Assembly: GCF_004193775.1 (NCBI RefSeq)
Contig: NC_041016.1
Coordinates: forward strand, 35,507,366-35,571,365
Direction of reading: 5' to 3'
DNA from: Glycine soja
Lineage: Eukaryota; Streptophyta; Magnoliopsida; Fabales; Fabaceae
DNA: 64,000 bases
The notes beneath the pieces are model-generated. The model had not been told where the DNA came from, ran no database searches, and saw only the letters and a list, made by a program, of their open reading frames with translations. Positions 1 through 10,530 of the stretch are shown in pieces. The translations under genes were made by a program, and so were the position numbers. How positions within the stretch are numbered: the stretch's first letter is position 1; every line of letters starts with the position of its first letter.

Positions 1-366
1 ATACCAGTCGCACCTACGACAATCCCTCTTAGCTTTATAGATATCATATGTCCCTTCTCCTCCCGACCATGAAAAATGACAAAAGAATAATGTTATACCC
101 CAAATGTTACTATGGAAATGCCACCCATAGCATTGATCATTATAAATCACATTGGTCCCTAGATCATTGTCTTTGGATTTGCAATGAATACTAACACCCT
201 GGTTATCACCTAGATTATTGAAAATACGCACATGTGTACGTACAAAGAGAGTTTTTTGTGCTCCTAAGTTTGTGGAATTTATGGTAGAATTTGTTGAATA
301 AGTAGAATCAGAGACAGCAGCCATGAGAAACAGAAGAAACAAAAATGGCTTGTTAAAGGACCCCAT
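1..366 (-). CDS. Self-incompatibility S1-like (SPH) secreted peptide, 3' end cut by window edge
   Basis: Read on the minus strand from the ATG at 366-364, the frame stays open for 122 codons to the window edge. The product starts with a basic residue and a hydrophobic stretch (about residues 8-18, FLFLLFLMAAV) that looks like a secretion signal. It then shows S1-family landmarks: VRIFNNLG (46-53), a CKSKDNDLG segment (62-70), YGWHFHSNIWG (80-90), LFFCHFSW (93-100), TYDIYKAKRD (106-115) and a closing C-RR-C-DW. Cysteines lie at 62, 79, 96, 116 and 119. Family members are usually about 130-150 residues, so only a short C-terminal tail should be missing. In poppy the S1 founder is a pistil self-incompatibility signal; most plant relatives are secreted peptides of unknown role. 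Two N-S-T glycosylation sequons lie at 26 and 30. It is the only host-like gene seen here and is intact as far as visible. Confidence 0.88.
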   Translation of the reverse strand, partial: MGSFNKPFLFLLFLMAAVSDSTYSTNSTINSTNLGAQKTLFVRTHVRIFNNLGDNQGVSIHCKSKDNDLGTNVIYNDQCYGWHFHSNIWGITLFFCHFSWSGGEGTYDIYKAKRDCRRCDWY

Positions 367-409
367 GTTGTACTATTGGTGGATACATTTAGGAAAAGAC
401 ATGTTATTG

Positions 410-419
410 TTATATATAT
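410..419 (-). promoter_or_regulatory. Putative TATA box of the S1-like gene
   Basis: On the minus strand this reads ATATATATAA, 44-53 bases before the ATG. That would place transcription start about 15-25 bases before the start codon, so the 5' leader would be very short. The call rests on position and composition only, and the neighbouring TG repeat weakens it. Confidence 0.4.
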
Positions 420-436
420 GTGTGTGTGTGTGTGTG
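420..436. repeat. (GT)n microsatellite
   Basis: About eight uninterrupted GT dinucleotides lie directly upstream of the TATA-like stretch of the S1-like gene. Confidence 0.9.
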
Positions 437-439
437 ACA

Positions 440-2035
440 TGGGATTTCCGTTTAAAAGTGAAACCTATATAGCATCAGAATTTGGTTTGTAAAATCTTTT
501 TATATATGGACGGGTTTTGCTGAAATGCAAAGTGTGCGAAACTAACATCAAATAAGTAAAAGATTTAAATGCAAAACAAAGATAAATTGCATGCATGCTC
601 CTAGATCAAGCACCTTAAATTAAAACACTACAAACCATGGTAAAGTTGTGAGCAGTGCTAATTTGCCACACTCAACTCGTTTACAATAATTACAAGCTAA
701 AATTGGCTCAAGAAACTACATTCCGTAAACATTCTATTGCCACTAGAACCACCTGGTTTGGGTTAGTTAGTAAAGCTATATTATGTTTCTCCATAAAAGC
801 AGAAAATTACATTGAATAAAGCTGTTTCAATGCCCTCTAACAAAACTGGGAATGACTTTTAAATCTCGGTGTGACAATTTACGTACCATGGTAAACTATA
901 CAGCATAATCTTTTTAAAAAGCTTAAAGATTGGAAATTCGTAGACAAAAATATGATCAGTTAAAGTAGACTGATTCCAAATCAGAACACAGAATAGATTA
1001 GATACAGGTTGTGAGCAATCTGTAATTCTGTATGCTCCGAAATCATGAAATTAACTAATAACTCATCTCATTTTTTCTAGTTCTAGTTATGCTCATTCTA
1101 AGTTAGCTGACTTGTGTTTGACAACGCAACCAGCTTCCTAGGTGAATAATTAGAATGCAAGACAGGAATGTCAGAGTTTACTAATCACTGTTCTTTCACT
1201 CTATTTTCTTCTGTATTTTTATGGGGGAAATTTCATGATCTGATCAACTTTACATTTTTATACTTCAATTTGAGCTGCAATTTTATCTGATTACATATCA
1301 ATATCATAAGATGTTGCTATCAGAAAGGGCTGTGTCTACTATTTGTCATCGATGAATTTTTCTGAGTCTGTAATCACTCTTAGAATGCTATCTGAAGTTT
1401 GTAATCCATGGTAATTGCAGAGACATAAATGTAAAGAATCATTTGCATGAGATAACCAGACAGATTACGTTTTGCATTCAAGTATATTTAGACAATATTT
1501 ACCGAAGGCACTCATCTTTTGAGGAATAGCTAGAAGGAGTAGAAACTAGCATGACTAATTTCTTACAGAGGGTTCTCAATGTCACATTACTATTTGCCCA
1601 AAATACGTGGCTCAAAAAGAGAACAGTGACCTATGTGTGTGGAACATGGTTTGCCTAAAGAGATGTACCTTTGACCCGGTGCTATTCACAAAGCAAAGGG
1701 CAATGTCCAATTAGCTAACCACATGGAGGCCAATACTCCAGATCCACAGTAGTCCTGAGGGAGTTTTTCAAGTAAGATGTGGTAGAAATCAGTGACAATT
1801 GACATGGATCTATATTGCTTCAGCAATGAGATTTGTCTCGAAACTAGGAAAGTGGAGGCTGCACAAGATAGCTTAAAAGCCATTGCTGCATAATATTATT
1901 TTGATTTAATAGTGGTAGATTGTGTCACCCTAAGCCGCCCCTCTAGCACCATCGTCAGTTGGTGATACATTGTTTCATTTTATTCCTTCCTCTTCAGTTG
2001 CTTACAATTTTCTTTATCTTCAGGCATATGCTGTG
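440..2035. other. Gene-free stretch
   Basis: AT-rich sequence with no supported gene, RNA gene or recognisable element. A 65-codon minus-strand frame at 1686-1883 has no family features. Confidence 0.6.
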
Positions 2036-2301
2036 GATCTTGCGTGATCTTTAAGGGTGTTTAAGAGCTTTTGAAGATATTAATAAGCAATGAAAGTCCA
2101 TGTTGGCTAGTAAAGGTGTTGAGGTAGTTATTATGACAGGGTGGATTAGTAAGTTTTTCTTTTCTGTATAAATACCTCTTCTTATGCAGAGGTGACGATT
2201 AATGAGAATCATTTTCCTCATTCAATATTCTCAATGGAAGCATCACAGTCCCTATTGATCGATTTGATCCAAGTTTTGAAGTGTGAGAGTGTTGCAACAA
2301 C

Positions 2302-2965
2302 ATGGTGCAATTGTGGATCTGTAATTCTCTTTCTCACAGCATCAGGAAGAGTGTGATTTTCATGGAATTTGCATACGATGTGTGGAAGGATTTGCGGCTT
2401 AGGTTTTTGCAAGGGGATTTTGTTAGAATGGTGAAGCTCCAACAGCAATTGTACACCTGTCAGCAGAATTCCATGTCTGTAAGTGATTTCTGTACCGAAT
2501 TAAGAATTCGGAGAAATTGGAAAATTATAGACCTCTCTTAGAGACTGTATGTGCAGTGTGAAATGTGTTTGTGATTCTAGAAAGGACCCTGGAGCATATC
2601 GTGAACAAGATTATGTTATGAGATTTTTAATGGGACTAAATGATAACTTTGATGGAGTTAGATCACAAATTTTATTAATGGATCCCTTACCTAATGTTAC
2701 TCGAGTATTCTCTATGGTTATCCAACATGCAGTTGCACCTTCTTCTGAGTTACAGTCATTAGTGAATCTTGCTGAGGATAAGAAGTACATGGGAAAAGGA
2801 AAATCATGTTCAGGACCGAAACAGTGTAGTTACTGTGGTAAACTAGGACACACTATTGAATTTTGTTACACACAAAGTATGGGTTTCCCCCTGGAATGAA
2901 GTTTAAAGGAGCTTCTTCTGCAGCCAATAACACGATTGTTGAAGAGGATGAGCCAAGAAATGAAG
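2302..2965 (+). pseudogene. copia gag relic (UBN2-type with CCHC knuckle)
   Basis: Three frames together read as a copia gag of the UBN2 family. FMEFAYDVWKDLRLRF and VKLQQQLYTCQQNSMSV lie at 2360-2490, YVMRFLMGLNDNFDGVRSQI at 2612-2671, and the knuckle C-SYCGKLGHTIEFC at 2825-2866. The protein would coat element RNA in the virus-like particle. It is broken by stops near 2540 and 2897 and by a frame change near 2545, so it cannot be made as one protein. Confidence 0.8.
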
Positions 2966-3639
2966 AATTGGCTGTAGAAAAAACTGTTTGGAGAAGAATG
3001 CAGTAGCTGGTCTCTCTAATGAAGAATGTAGGACCCTACTTGCATTGCTGCAGAAATCTGGTTTTCAGAAGGGAGATTCACAACATGATCACAGTGTGAA
3101 CCAAAAATTTGCAGTTCAACATCAGTTGAAGGTACATGTGCGTTCACTAGTCTTGCAACTAATGAAACAGTTGAATGGATTTTTGACTCAGGTGCAACAG
3201 TCCATATTTGTAATTCATTGGGAGAATTTGATTCGTTCCATAGAATTACTGCTATATCTGTTAGATTACCAAATGGCGGTGTGTTATTGGCAGAAATTTC
3301 TAGTGATGTTAAGGTCACAAATTTGTTAATATATTGACAGTTGTATTGTTCTTGCCTCATTTTAGCTGCAACATATATTTCCAAACGTAATAAAGTTAAA
3401 TATACATGTGCTTTTTCTGATGGAGTCTGCTCAATTCAGGACTATACACTCAAGAAGATTGATTCGGGTAGTCTCAAGAGAGGTCTTTATTACATGGAGA
3501 AGGAGAAGAACTTAAACAGCTTTGTAAATAATACTTTTTTCTGATACCACACATACTAATTCAACTACCATTTGTAAGTTGCCATATACTGCCTTATGGC
3601 ATTTCAGGTTTGGGCATGTATCTTCTACAAGATTGAGAA

Positions 3640-3925
3640 CTTTGTGTAAAAATTTTCCTTTTGTTGATGTTAATAAAGATGAAGTATGCAATGTGTGTCA
3701 TTTTGCTTAACAAAAGAAACTTCCTCACAAATTGAGTATCAGTAGAGCTTCTAAACCTTTTGGATTAGTGCACATGGACATTTGTGTAAAGATTTTCCTT
3801 TTATTCATGTTAATAATGATGAATTATGAGATGTGTGTCATTTTTCTAAACAAAAGAAACTTCCTTACAAGTTGAGTACCAGTAGAGCTTCTAAACCTTT
3901 TGAATTAGTGCACATGGACATTTGA
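3640..3925 (+). repeat. Tandem duplication of about 142 bp inside the integrase relic
   Basis: The segment from gtgtaaaaattttcctttt to gtgcacatggacatttg occurs twice back to back (about 3643-3784 and 3785-3926). Scattered substitutions separate the copies, so the duplication is not recent. Confidence 0.8.
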
Positions 3926-4678
3926 GAATTCAGTTGCTACTATTCATGGTTATAGATACTTTCTTACTATAGTAGATGACTATAGTAGATTTACTAGGGT
4001 TGTTCTTTTAAAACATAATTCAGAAGTTCAGTCTCAATTGAAAAGTTATGTTGCTTTGGTTGATAGACAATTCAATGCAGGAGTACAGGTCATTAGGATA
4101 GGCAATGATCCTGAATTCTCTCTTAGTGCTTATTATGCAGAAAAAGGAATTGTGCATCACACTACTTGCGTTGAAACACCTGAGCAGAATCAGCGTGTAG
4201 AAAGCATAGATTTATTCTTAGTGCGCCTAGAGCTCTTTTATTTCAGTCTTATTTGCCTAAGCAGTTTCGGGGCATGTTAACCACTCAGTGTACCTTATTA
4301 ATAGACTACAATCAGGGATTCTTGAAGATAAGTCTCCTTTTCAGCTTCTGCATAATTCTTTACCTGATTTGAATTTACTGTAGGTGTTTGGTTGTTTATG
4401 CTACATTGGCACTTCGACTTCATAAAGAGGCAAATTTGACAGTAGGGCCTGCAAGTGCGTTTTCATAGGCAATACACCAAGGGGTTTTTAGCCTATGTCT
4501 TGCATACCAAAGAGATATTACTTTCTAGAAATGCAGAGTTCCATGAACTCATCTTTCCTTATTCTTCTCACCAAATCCTAATTCCATTTCTCAATGGTTA
4601 CATTGCAGACAATTCTTCTGCAGTTAGCTCTCAGTTTGACTAAACACAAAACACCGAACCTTGTAACGGATCCAGAAC

Positions 4679-4868
4679 ATTTTAGTTATGGGAGCAAAGC
4701 TCACACATAAATTAGTGAGGGCAAAACTCATATTATAACTTATTTTTTTAACTAAATTTTAAATTATAGAGATAGTTTATAACTACACGTACATGTTATA
4801 TTAAGAAAAAAATAAAAATTAGTGGGGCAATTGCCCCCTTCCTCCACAAAGTAGTCTGTCACTGACAG
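4679..4868. mobile_element. Short (about 190 bp) non-coding insertion in the copia relic
   Basis: The copia linker reading is interrupted by AT-rich sequence containing the palindrome ggggcaattgcccc (4835-4848). It is bordered by cagaac on the left (4673-4678) and cagaac on the right (about 4866-4871), which could be a target duplication. The type of element is not identified. Confidence 0.4.
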
Positions 4869-5134
4869 AACCTACCCAAATCTACAACTGAACCTACTCA
4901 ACCCTCTTACTCTTATATGTTTTGATCCATCTACTCATCCTCGGCTATTCCTCCAGAACCTACCATTAGAAAATCAACTAGACCTAAACAAACACCCTCT
5001 CATTTAAGAGAATATTACTGCCTCTCAACCGCCACACTTAAATCACCTTATCCTATCAACTCCTATGTTAGCTATGACAACCTTTCCTCTCAACACAAAA
5101 CCTCTGTCCTTTCTATTTCAACCATAAACGAACC

Positions 5135-5488
5135 TGATAGGATTGGGAGTGTGGGCTTGGATGTTGTTGGGAGGCCTACAATTTGGTGAATGTATACCAG
5201 AAGAAACAAGGGTGAGAAGAGAAAAGGTGAGCTGGCAAGAGGAGTAACAGAATTGCCAAAAGCGTGAGAGGGGATCTGAGGGTATTTTAGGGAAATGCTG
5301 TGAAAGAGAGAGATGTCAAGAATTTTAGAAATTCAGTTATGGACAGAGAGGGCTTTAGCCACTCTGTAGGAGCTTGCCCTGTGTCAATACGAAGTTACTC
5401 CTTCTAAATTTCATTTTATCATTGAATAATAATACTTTTTCCCTCAATCATTGCTTCATTGCTCTATTTGTGTTTTTGGTCCCTAACA
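5135..5488 (+). repeat. 5' LTR of gypsy element C
   Basis: A 354-bp stretch starts TGATAGG and ends CCTAACA, inserted abruptly into copia linker coding sequence. It is followed by a 65-bp leader and a gypsy gag start. No matching second LTR is in the window, so the boundaries rest on the TG...CA ends and on the break in the copia frame. Confidence 0.55.
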
Positions 5489-5553
5489 AATTGGTTCGAC
5501 CATCCAGATTCTTGACAAGAAGGAAAGTACACAGAGAGTGACGTTAATAGTGA

Positions 5554-5756
5554 ATGCCACCAACGAAGATGGTCGCTAAGGTTGCAGCACTTGAGACTGA
5601 TGTCGCAGCCCTCAAAACCACCCTGCAAACTATGCAGCTCCTAGCAGAAGAGAATCATGGGAAGTTGATTGAAATGTTGTCCAAAACAAGTGGGTCAAAC
5701 AGCGGTGATGATACTAAGTCACCCACAACTTCTCTTGGGGCTTTAGACAAGTTCCG
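5554..5756 (+). pseudogene. N-terminal part of element C gag
   Basis: The frame starting at 5554 encodes about 67 residues (starting MPPTKMVAKVAALETDVAAL) with heptad-like leucines suggesting a short coiled coil. It ends where the LTR of element A begins at 5757, and the reading resumes beyond element A at 19322. The relic belongs to the Ty3/gypsy gag group that typically starts this way. Confidence 0.65.
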
Positions 5757-6124
5757 TGATATAAGAACATGGTTTAGAGGACCAGTAACCTCCCAAGAAG
5801 AAGAGAAGAGAAGGAAAACTCAGAGTAATTTTCATTGCCTTGCCTTATTACAATGATTATCTATTTATAATGCAAAAGATAACTGATTTTATCATTTTGT
5901 GCTAGCATAATCCTAACGGAATTATACAAATTATGAGGGAAATGGCAGACAAGCTAAGGTGCTGAAGATTGTGATGTCAGAAGAGAATATTCGAACACCT
6001 ACTTAGCAAATCTCAGATGAAATCTTTCAGGTAAGCTGGTGTAGTGCTATTCTTCTTGGGCCTGCTCCTTGCTACTTGTACCCCATGTTTGCTAACATCT
6101 GATTGCACCCCCTAATTGCTAACA
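5757..6124 (-). repeat. 3' LTR of element A
   Basis: On the minus strand it runs TGTTAGCAATTAGG to ATATCA. It is preceded by a purine tract (aaaagtggcagggaa, 6125-6139) that fits the polypurine tract. It is alignable along its whole length with 18949-19316, with scattered substitutions. Confidence 0.9.
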
Positions 6125-6942
6125 TTCCCTGCCACTTTTGGAAACACCTTCTCCTCAAGGTGGAACTCAGCACAAAGTTCATCCCCGTCCTCCCAGGATC
6201 TATCGTCAGGAGACAACCCATCCCATTGTACCAATACCTCCCATTTTGGTGAAGAGGAGCCCAACACCAGTTTAGAGTCCACGATAGCCAGTGGGGTCAC
6301 GAGAGGATGATTATTGACGGTGGTTTATGGCAAAGGTAGCTAGGCATCTTTGTCCGGAGCTCTACGGAATGGTTTCAACAAAGAACAGTGGAAGACAAGA
6401 TGAATACGGGCTCCCTCTGGTAAACGAAGCTTATATGCTACAGGCCCAATTCTCTCCATGATTTCAAATGGGCCATAAAATTTCTTAGCCAGCTTAGAGT
6501 GAGCGCCCCTTATCCCCGTGACCATGGACTGCCGAAAGGGACGCAGTCGAACCATAACTTGATCACCAACGTTGAACGCAACATCCTTGCGTTTGGAATC
6601 TGCAACTAATTTCATCTTTTCCTGGGCTTTGAGAAGTTTCTTGAGAAAATTGGTGAAGGTCTTTGCCCTATGACACAGGAGTTCATCCACCGCGTCAATT
6701 TTAGAGGTGTCGGGGAGATTCTCTGGAAATTAAAAGGTTTCCTTCCAAAAGTGATTTTGAAAGGAGTGGTGCCAGCCTTCGTGTTCCAGGATGTGTTATG
6801 CGACCATTCAACCCAGGGAAGGAACTTTCCCCATGTTGCCGGCTTCTTGTGCACGAACGCGCGAAGACATTGTTCAATGACGAGGTTCAATACTTAAGTC
6901 TGGCCGTCGCTTTGGGGGTGATATGCAGAGCTCATCCTCAGG
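6112..6942 (-). pseudogene. Element A pol relic, second part: integrase C-terminus and chromodomain
   Basis: Directly after element B the integrase resumes with RMSSAYHPQSDGQT, a stop, then VLNLVIEQCLRAF and WVEWSHNTSWNTKAGTTPF. The linker (VGDQVMVRLRPFRQS, GPFEIMERIGPVAYKL, LVFHCSLLKPF) follows. The frame then moves to a chromodomain at 6300-6112 (PKWEVLVQWDGLSPDDRSWE, ELCAEFHLEEKV). Chromodomains in this family guide integration towards heterochromatin marked by histone methylation. The end of the coding region overlaps the purine tract next to the 3' LTR. Confidence 0.85.
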
Positions 6943-7863
6943 CTTTTTTTTTTTTCGAATTTTTTTTTTATTTTCGATTTTTTTTTTTTTACTCTATAGC
7001 CTTTGAGAAACAACATTTCATTCAGCATGTCCAACATTTAACCAATATACAATGTACATCAAGTATGGCCCAAAATACATCATGAAGCATAGCCAACAAA
7101 ACAAATTGTCCAATGAAACAAAAAACCCCCCACACGTATTCCCAAAACAATTCCAAAGCTCCAAAATTCCTTAAGGATATGGTGATATCATGGTTTTTCA
7201 CTTAAGGCTTGTAGTGAGCTTCAAAACAAGGAAAGGGAAACAAGGCTCAAAAGGGCTATCAAAGGAATTAATTCAAGGTAAGTCCATTTGGCTAGAAGCT
7301 TATAAGAACAAAATTGCCTCAATCATTTCCAAATATGCATGTGAATTAGGACGCATCAACAAGAATCAAGCCAAGGCTATTGTGCAAGCAATCAATGGGG
7401 CAAAACACACCAAATGATTATGATGATGGATGGCTCAAATTCTCACAAAGGTAAACTCATCACTTTCAAATTGAGCTTTCAAAACTATCATGACATGTAG
7501 AGAAGAATCAAGGATTTCAAGTCACAAAATGTCAAGAACTTTTATTTTCAAAACAATTACCCATTTCTTGAACATCCTATAATTCAAAGAAAAACATGCA
7601 AAGTCGTACGTGCACACAAAATTGACCCAAAATATTAAACTAAAAATCCGACGAAACTAACAACATTAACAAATTAACACAACTAACAAATTAACAAAAC
7701 CAACAAAACTAGCAAAACCAAAGAACACTCCCCCCCATACTTAAACAACACATTGTCCTCAATGTAGCACAATTAAAAGATTAAAAACAATTAAATCATA
7801 AAAAAGAATCGGACAAGTGTAATAAAAGCAAGGAAGGAGATAGGAAAAGAAAAACTCCCTAAG
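6943..7863 (-). other. Element B 3' non-coding region, truncated
   Basis: The minus strand shows a G-rich tract (atgggggggagtg, about 7727-7739), then roughly 780 bp without ORFs, ending in runs of A (plus-strand T runs at 6943-6991). No LTR-like TG...CA unit or match to 14339-15460 is seen. Confidence 0.7.
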
Positions 7864-10530
7864 TCATGGTGGAGGAAGAGTAGGGTGGAGTAAGGAAGTC
7901 TCTTCCACCACTACGTCCACTAAAGAAGGGTTTGTGAGGAATGGCTTAAGTCAATGTCCGTTGACCTTGAAGCTCTTGTTTGTGGAGTCGCTTTTGATCT
8001 CAACTGTACCATAAGGAAAAACATTAGTAACAACAAAAGGACCAATCCACTTAGACCTCAACTTACCACTCATGAGTCCAAGCCTAGAATTATACAATAA
8101 CACTTTTTGCCCAACCAAGAAGTCTTTTTTAACTATCATGCTATCATGGAACTTCTTGGTCTTTTCTTTGTAGAACGTGGCGTTCTCGTAGGCTTCTAGG
8201 CGGATTTCATCTAACTCACTCAGTTGCAACTTTCTTTCCTCACCAGCTTGGTCCATAGAGAAGTTGCAAGTCTTCACTGCCCAGTAAGCTTTGTGCTCAA
8301 TTTCCACTGGAAGATGACATGCCTTTCCAAAGACAACCCGATAAGGAGACATTCCTATGGGTGCTTTGTAGGCAGTCCGATGTGCCCAGAGAGCATCATC
8401 AAGCCTGGTACTCCAATCTTTCCTGCTTGGCTGCACAATCTTCTCTAAAATTCGCTTGATTTCTCGGTTAGAAATTTCTGCCTATCCATTGGTCTGGGGG
8501 TGGTATGGTGTGGATACCCTGTGTACCACCCCGTACTTTTTAAGCAGGGCATGCATTGTCCTGTTGCAAAAATGGGTTCCTTGATCACTAACAATTGCTT
8601 TAGGTACTCCAAACCTGCAAAACAGATTAGACCTGACAAAGTCTGCGACAACTTTAGCATCATTAGTTCTAGTGGGCTTGGCTTCCACCCATTTTGAAAC
8701 ATAGTCAACTGCAAGGAGAATGTAAACATAACCAAAAGAGACAGGAAAATGACCCATGAAATCTATACCCCAGACATCAAACACCTCACAGAATAGCATA
8801 GGTTGTTGAGGCATTTGTTGTCGCCATGTAAGTGTATTTCCTGCTCTCTGACACTGCTCACAAGTGCTGCAGATCTTCCACGCATCTTTAAAGATGGTGG
8901 GCCAATAAAAACCACAATCAAGCACTTTGCGAGCTGTCCTTTGAACACCCAGATGACCTCCCGGTGCGGAAGAATGACAGAACTGCAGGACTGAGTCAGT
9001 CTCATGATCTGGAATGCACCGTCTAATGACCTGATCACTGCATAATTTCCACAAGTAGGGGTCATCCCAAATAAAATGCTTAGCATCACTTTTAATTTTA
9101 TCCTTTTGGGCCTTAGATGCTAAGGGAGGAAAAACAGAGGCAATTAAATAATTGACAATGTTAGCAAACCAGGGAGTAGAAAGAGAGTCAGAAATACTAT
9201 ACAATATATACAAATGATCATCCGGGAAATCATCCCGAATAGGTGAATCTGCATCAGGGACACGTTCGATCCGACTCAAATGATCAGCAACTAGATTTTG
9301 TGCTCCGCTCCTATCACGGATCTCCAAGTCAAACTCTTGGAGCCATCGGATCAACCTAGGCTTAGAATCAGCCTTCTTCAACAAGTACTTTAGAGCTGCA
9401 TGGTCATTATAAACAATAATGCGAGTACCAAGCAAATAAGATCGAAATTTTTCAAGAGCAAAAACTATGGCTAGAAGCTCTTTCTGAGTAGTAGTATAAT
9501 TTGCTTGGGCAGCATCTAAAGTCCTAGAAGCATAATATATCACCCTGGGCAATTTATCAATTTTCTGAGCAAGGACAGCCCCCAATGCATAATTTGATGC
9601 ATCACACATAAGCTCGAAAGGGGCTGTCCAATCGGGTGCCTGGATGATGGGGGTGGTAGTCAACGCTCTTTTGAGGCAATCAAAAGCCTCTTTGCATCTG
9701 TCATTAAAGTCAAACTCCACCTCCTTTTGCAACAAGTTGGACAGTGGAAGGGCTACTTTGCTAAAATCCCTTATAAAGCGCCTGTAGAATCCTGCATGAC
9801 CAAGAAAAGATCGCACTTCTCGCACACAAGAGGGGTAAGGCAATTGTGAAATAACAGAAATTTTTGCAGGATCTACTTCAATACCCTTATTGGAAATAAT
9901 GTGGCCTAAAACTATACCTTGCTCAACCATAAAATGACATTTTTCAAAATTTAGAACAAGGTTAGTTTCAATGCATCTATTCAAAACTTTTTCCAAACTA
10001 TTCAAATAACCATCAAAAGAGGATCCATATACAGTGAAATCATCCATAAACACCTCTATGCAATTTTCTAAAAAATCACTGAAAATACTAATCATGCACC
10101 GCTGGAAGGTACCAAGGGCATTGCACAGGCCGAAAGGCATCCTCCTATAAGCAAAAGTGCTGAAGGGGCAGGTGAATGTGGTCTTTTCCTGATCCTCAAG
10201 AGCAATAGTAATTTGCATATAACCAGAAAAACCATCAAGGAAACAGTAGTGGGATTTACCTGCCAGGCGTTCAAGCATCTGGTCAATGAATGGCAGGGGA
10301 AAATGGTCCTTTTTGGTAACCTGGTTCAGCCTCCTATAGTCAATGCAGACTCTCCAACTGTTCTGCACCCGAGTAGGAATCAGCTCCTCCTTCTCATTTC
10401 TGATCACTGTGAGGCTGGTCTTCTTCGTGACTACCTGGACGGGACTCACCCATTGGCTATCGGAGATAGGATAAATGATTCCAGCTTGCAAAAGCTTGGT
10501 TATCTCCTTCTTCACTACATCAAGAATCAC
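7864..10530 (-). pseudogene. Element B RT, RNase H and integrase
   Basis: The frame after the shift begins [16 protein letters not shown] motifs include [47 protein letters not shown] and the catalytic E-V-F-M-D-D-F. RNase H includes [17 protein letters not shown] and [17 protein letters not shown]. The integrase has the HHCC part ([13 protein letters not shown]...CSTCEQCQ) and the core with [18 protein letters not shown] and YHPQTNG. A TAG at 8484-8482 replaces a Gln after the last motif, the frame continues as AEISN...[20 protein letters not shown], and a TGA at 7953-7951 replaces an Arg shortly before the natural end near 7864. Catalytic residues are otherwise kept, so this is a fairly young relic. 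Confidence 0.9.

Larger units (their letters stand above)
2036..5134 (+). mobile_element. Decayed Ty1/copia retrotransposon relic
   Basis: The order gag, zinc knuckle, protease, integrase and integrase-RT linker identifies a copia element. The 3' part (RT, RNase H, 3' LTR) is absent because gypsy element C begins abruptly at 5135 in the linker. A possible 5' LTR end lies around 2036-2230, with a TATA-like tgtataaatacc near 2166, but no second LTR exists here to confirm it. Frames are broken many times, so this is an old insertion that served as the target for C. Confidence 0.8.
3150..5134 (+). pseudogene. copia pol relic: protease, integrase and linker
   Basis: A protease motif reading WIFDSGATVHIC is encoded at about 3178-3212. 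The integrase zinc-binding part (FGFGHVSSTRLRTLC) lies at 3606-3644 and the catalytic core (TIVDDYSRFTRVVLLKH, IRIGNDPEFS) at 3965-4130; the second Asp is preceded by G-N rather than the usual S-D. A linker (RKSTRPKQTPSHLREYYC) lies near 4972-5025. Stops and frameshifts occur throughout, part of the integrase is duplicated at 3640-3925, and a short insert lies at 4679-4868. RT and RNase H are not in the window. Confidence 0.75.

Noticed and set aside
1686..1883. 65-codon minus-strand frame
   Set aside because: No domain, no neighbour context and no composition signal; length is within chance for an AT-rich region.
7190..7417. 75-codon plus-strand frame
   Set aside because: Antisense to the 3' non-coding region of element B with no family features.
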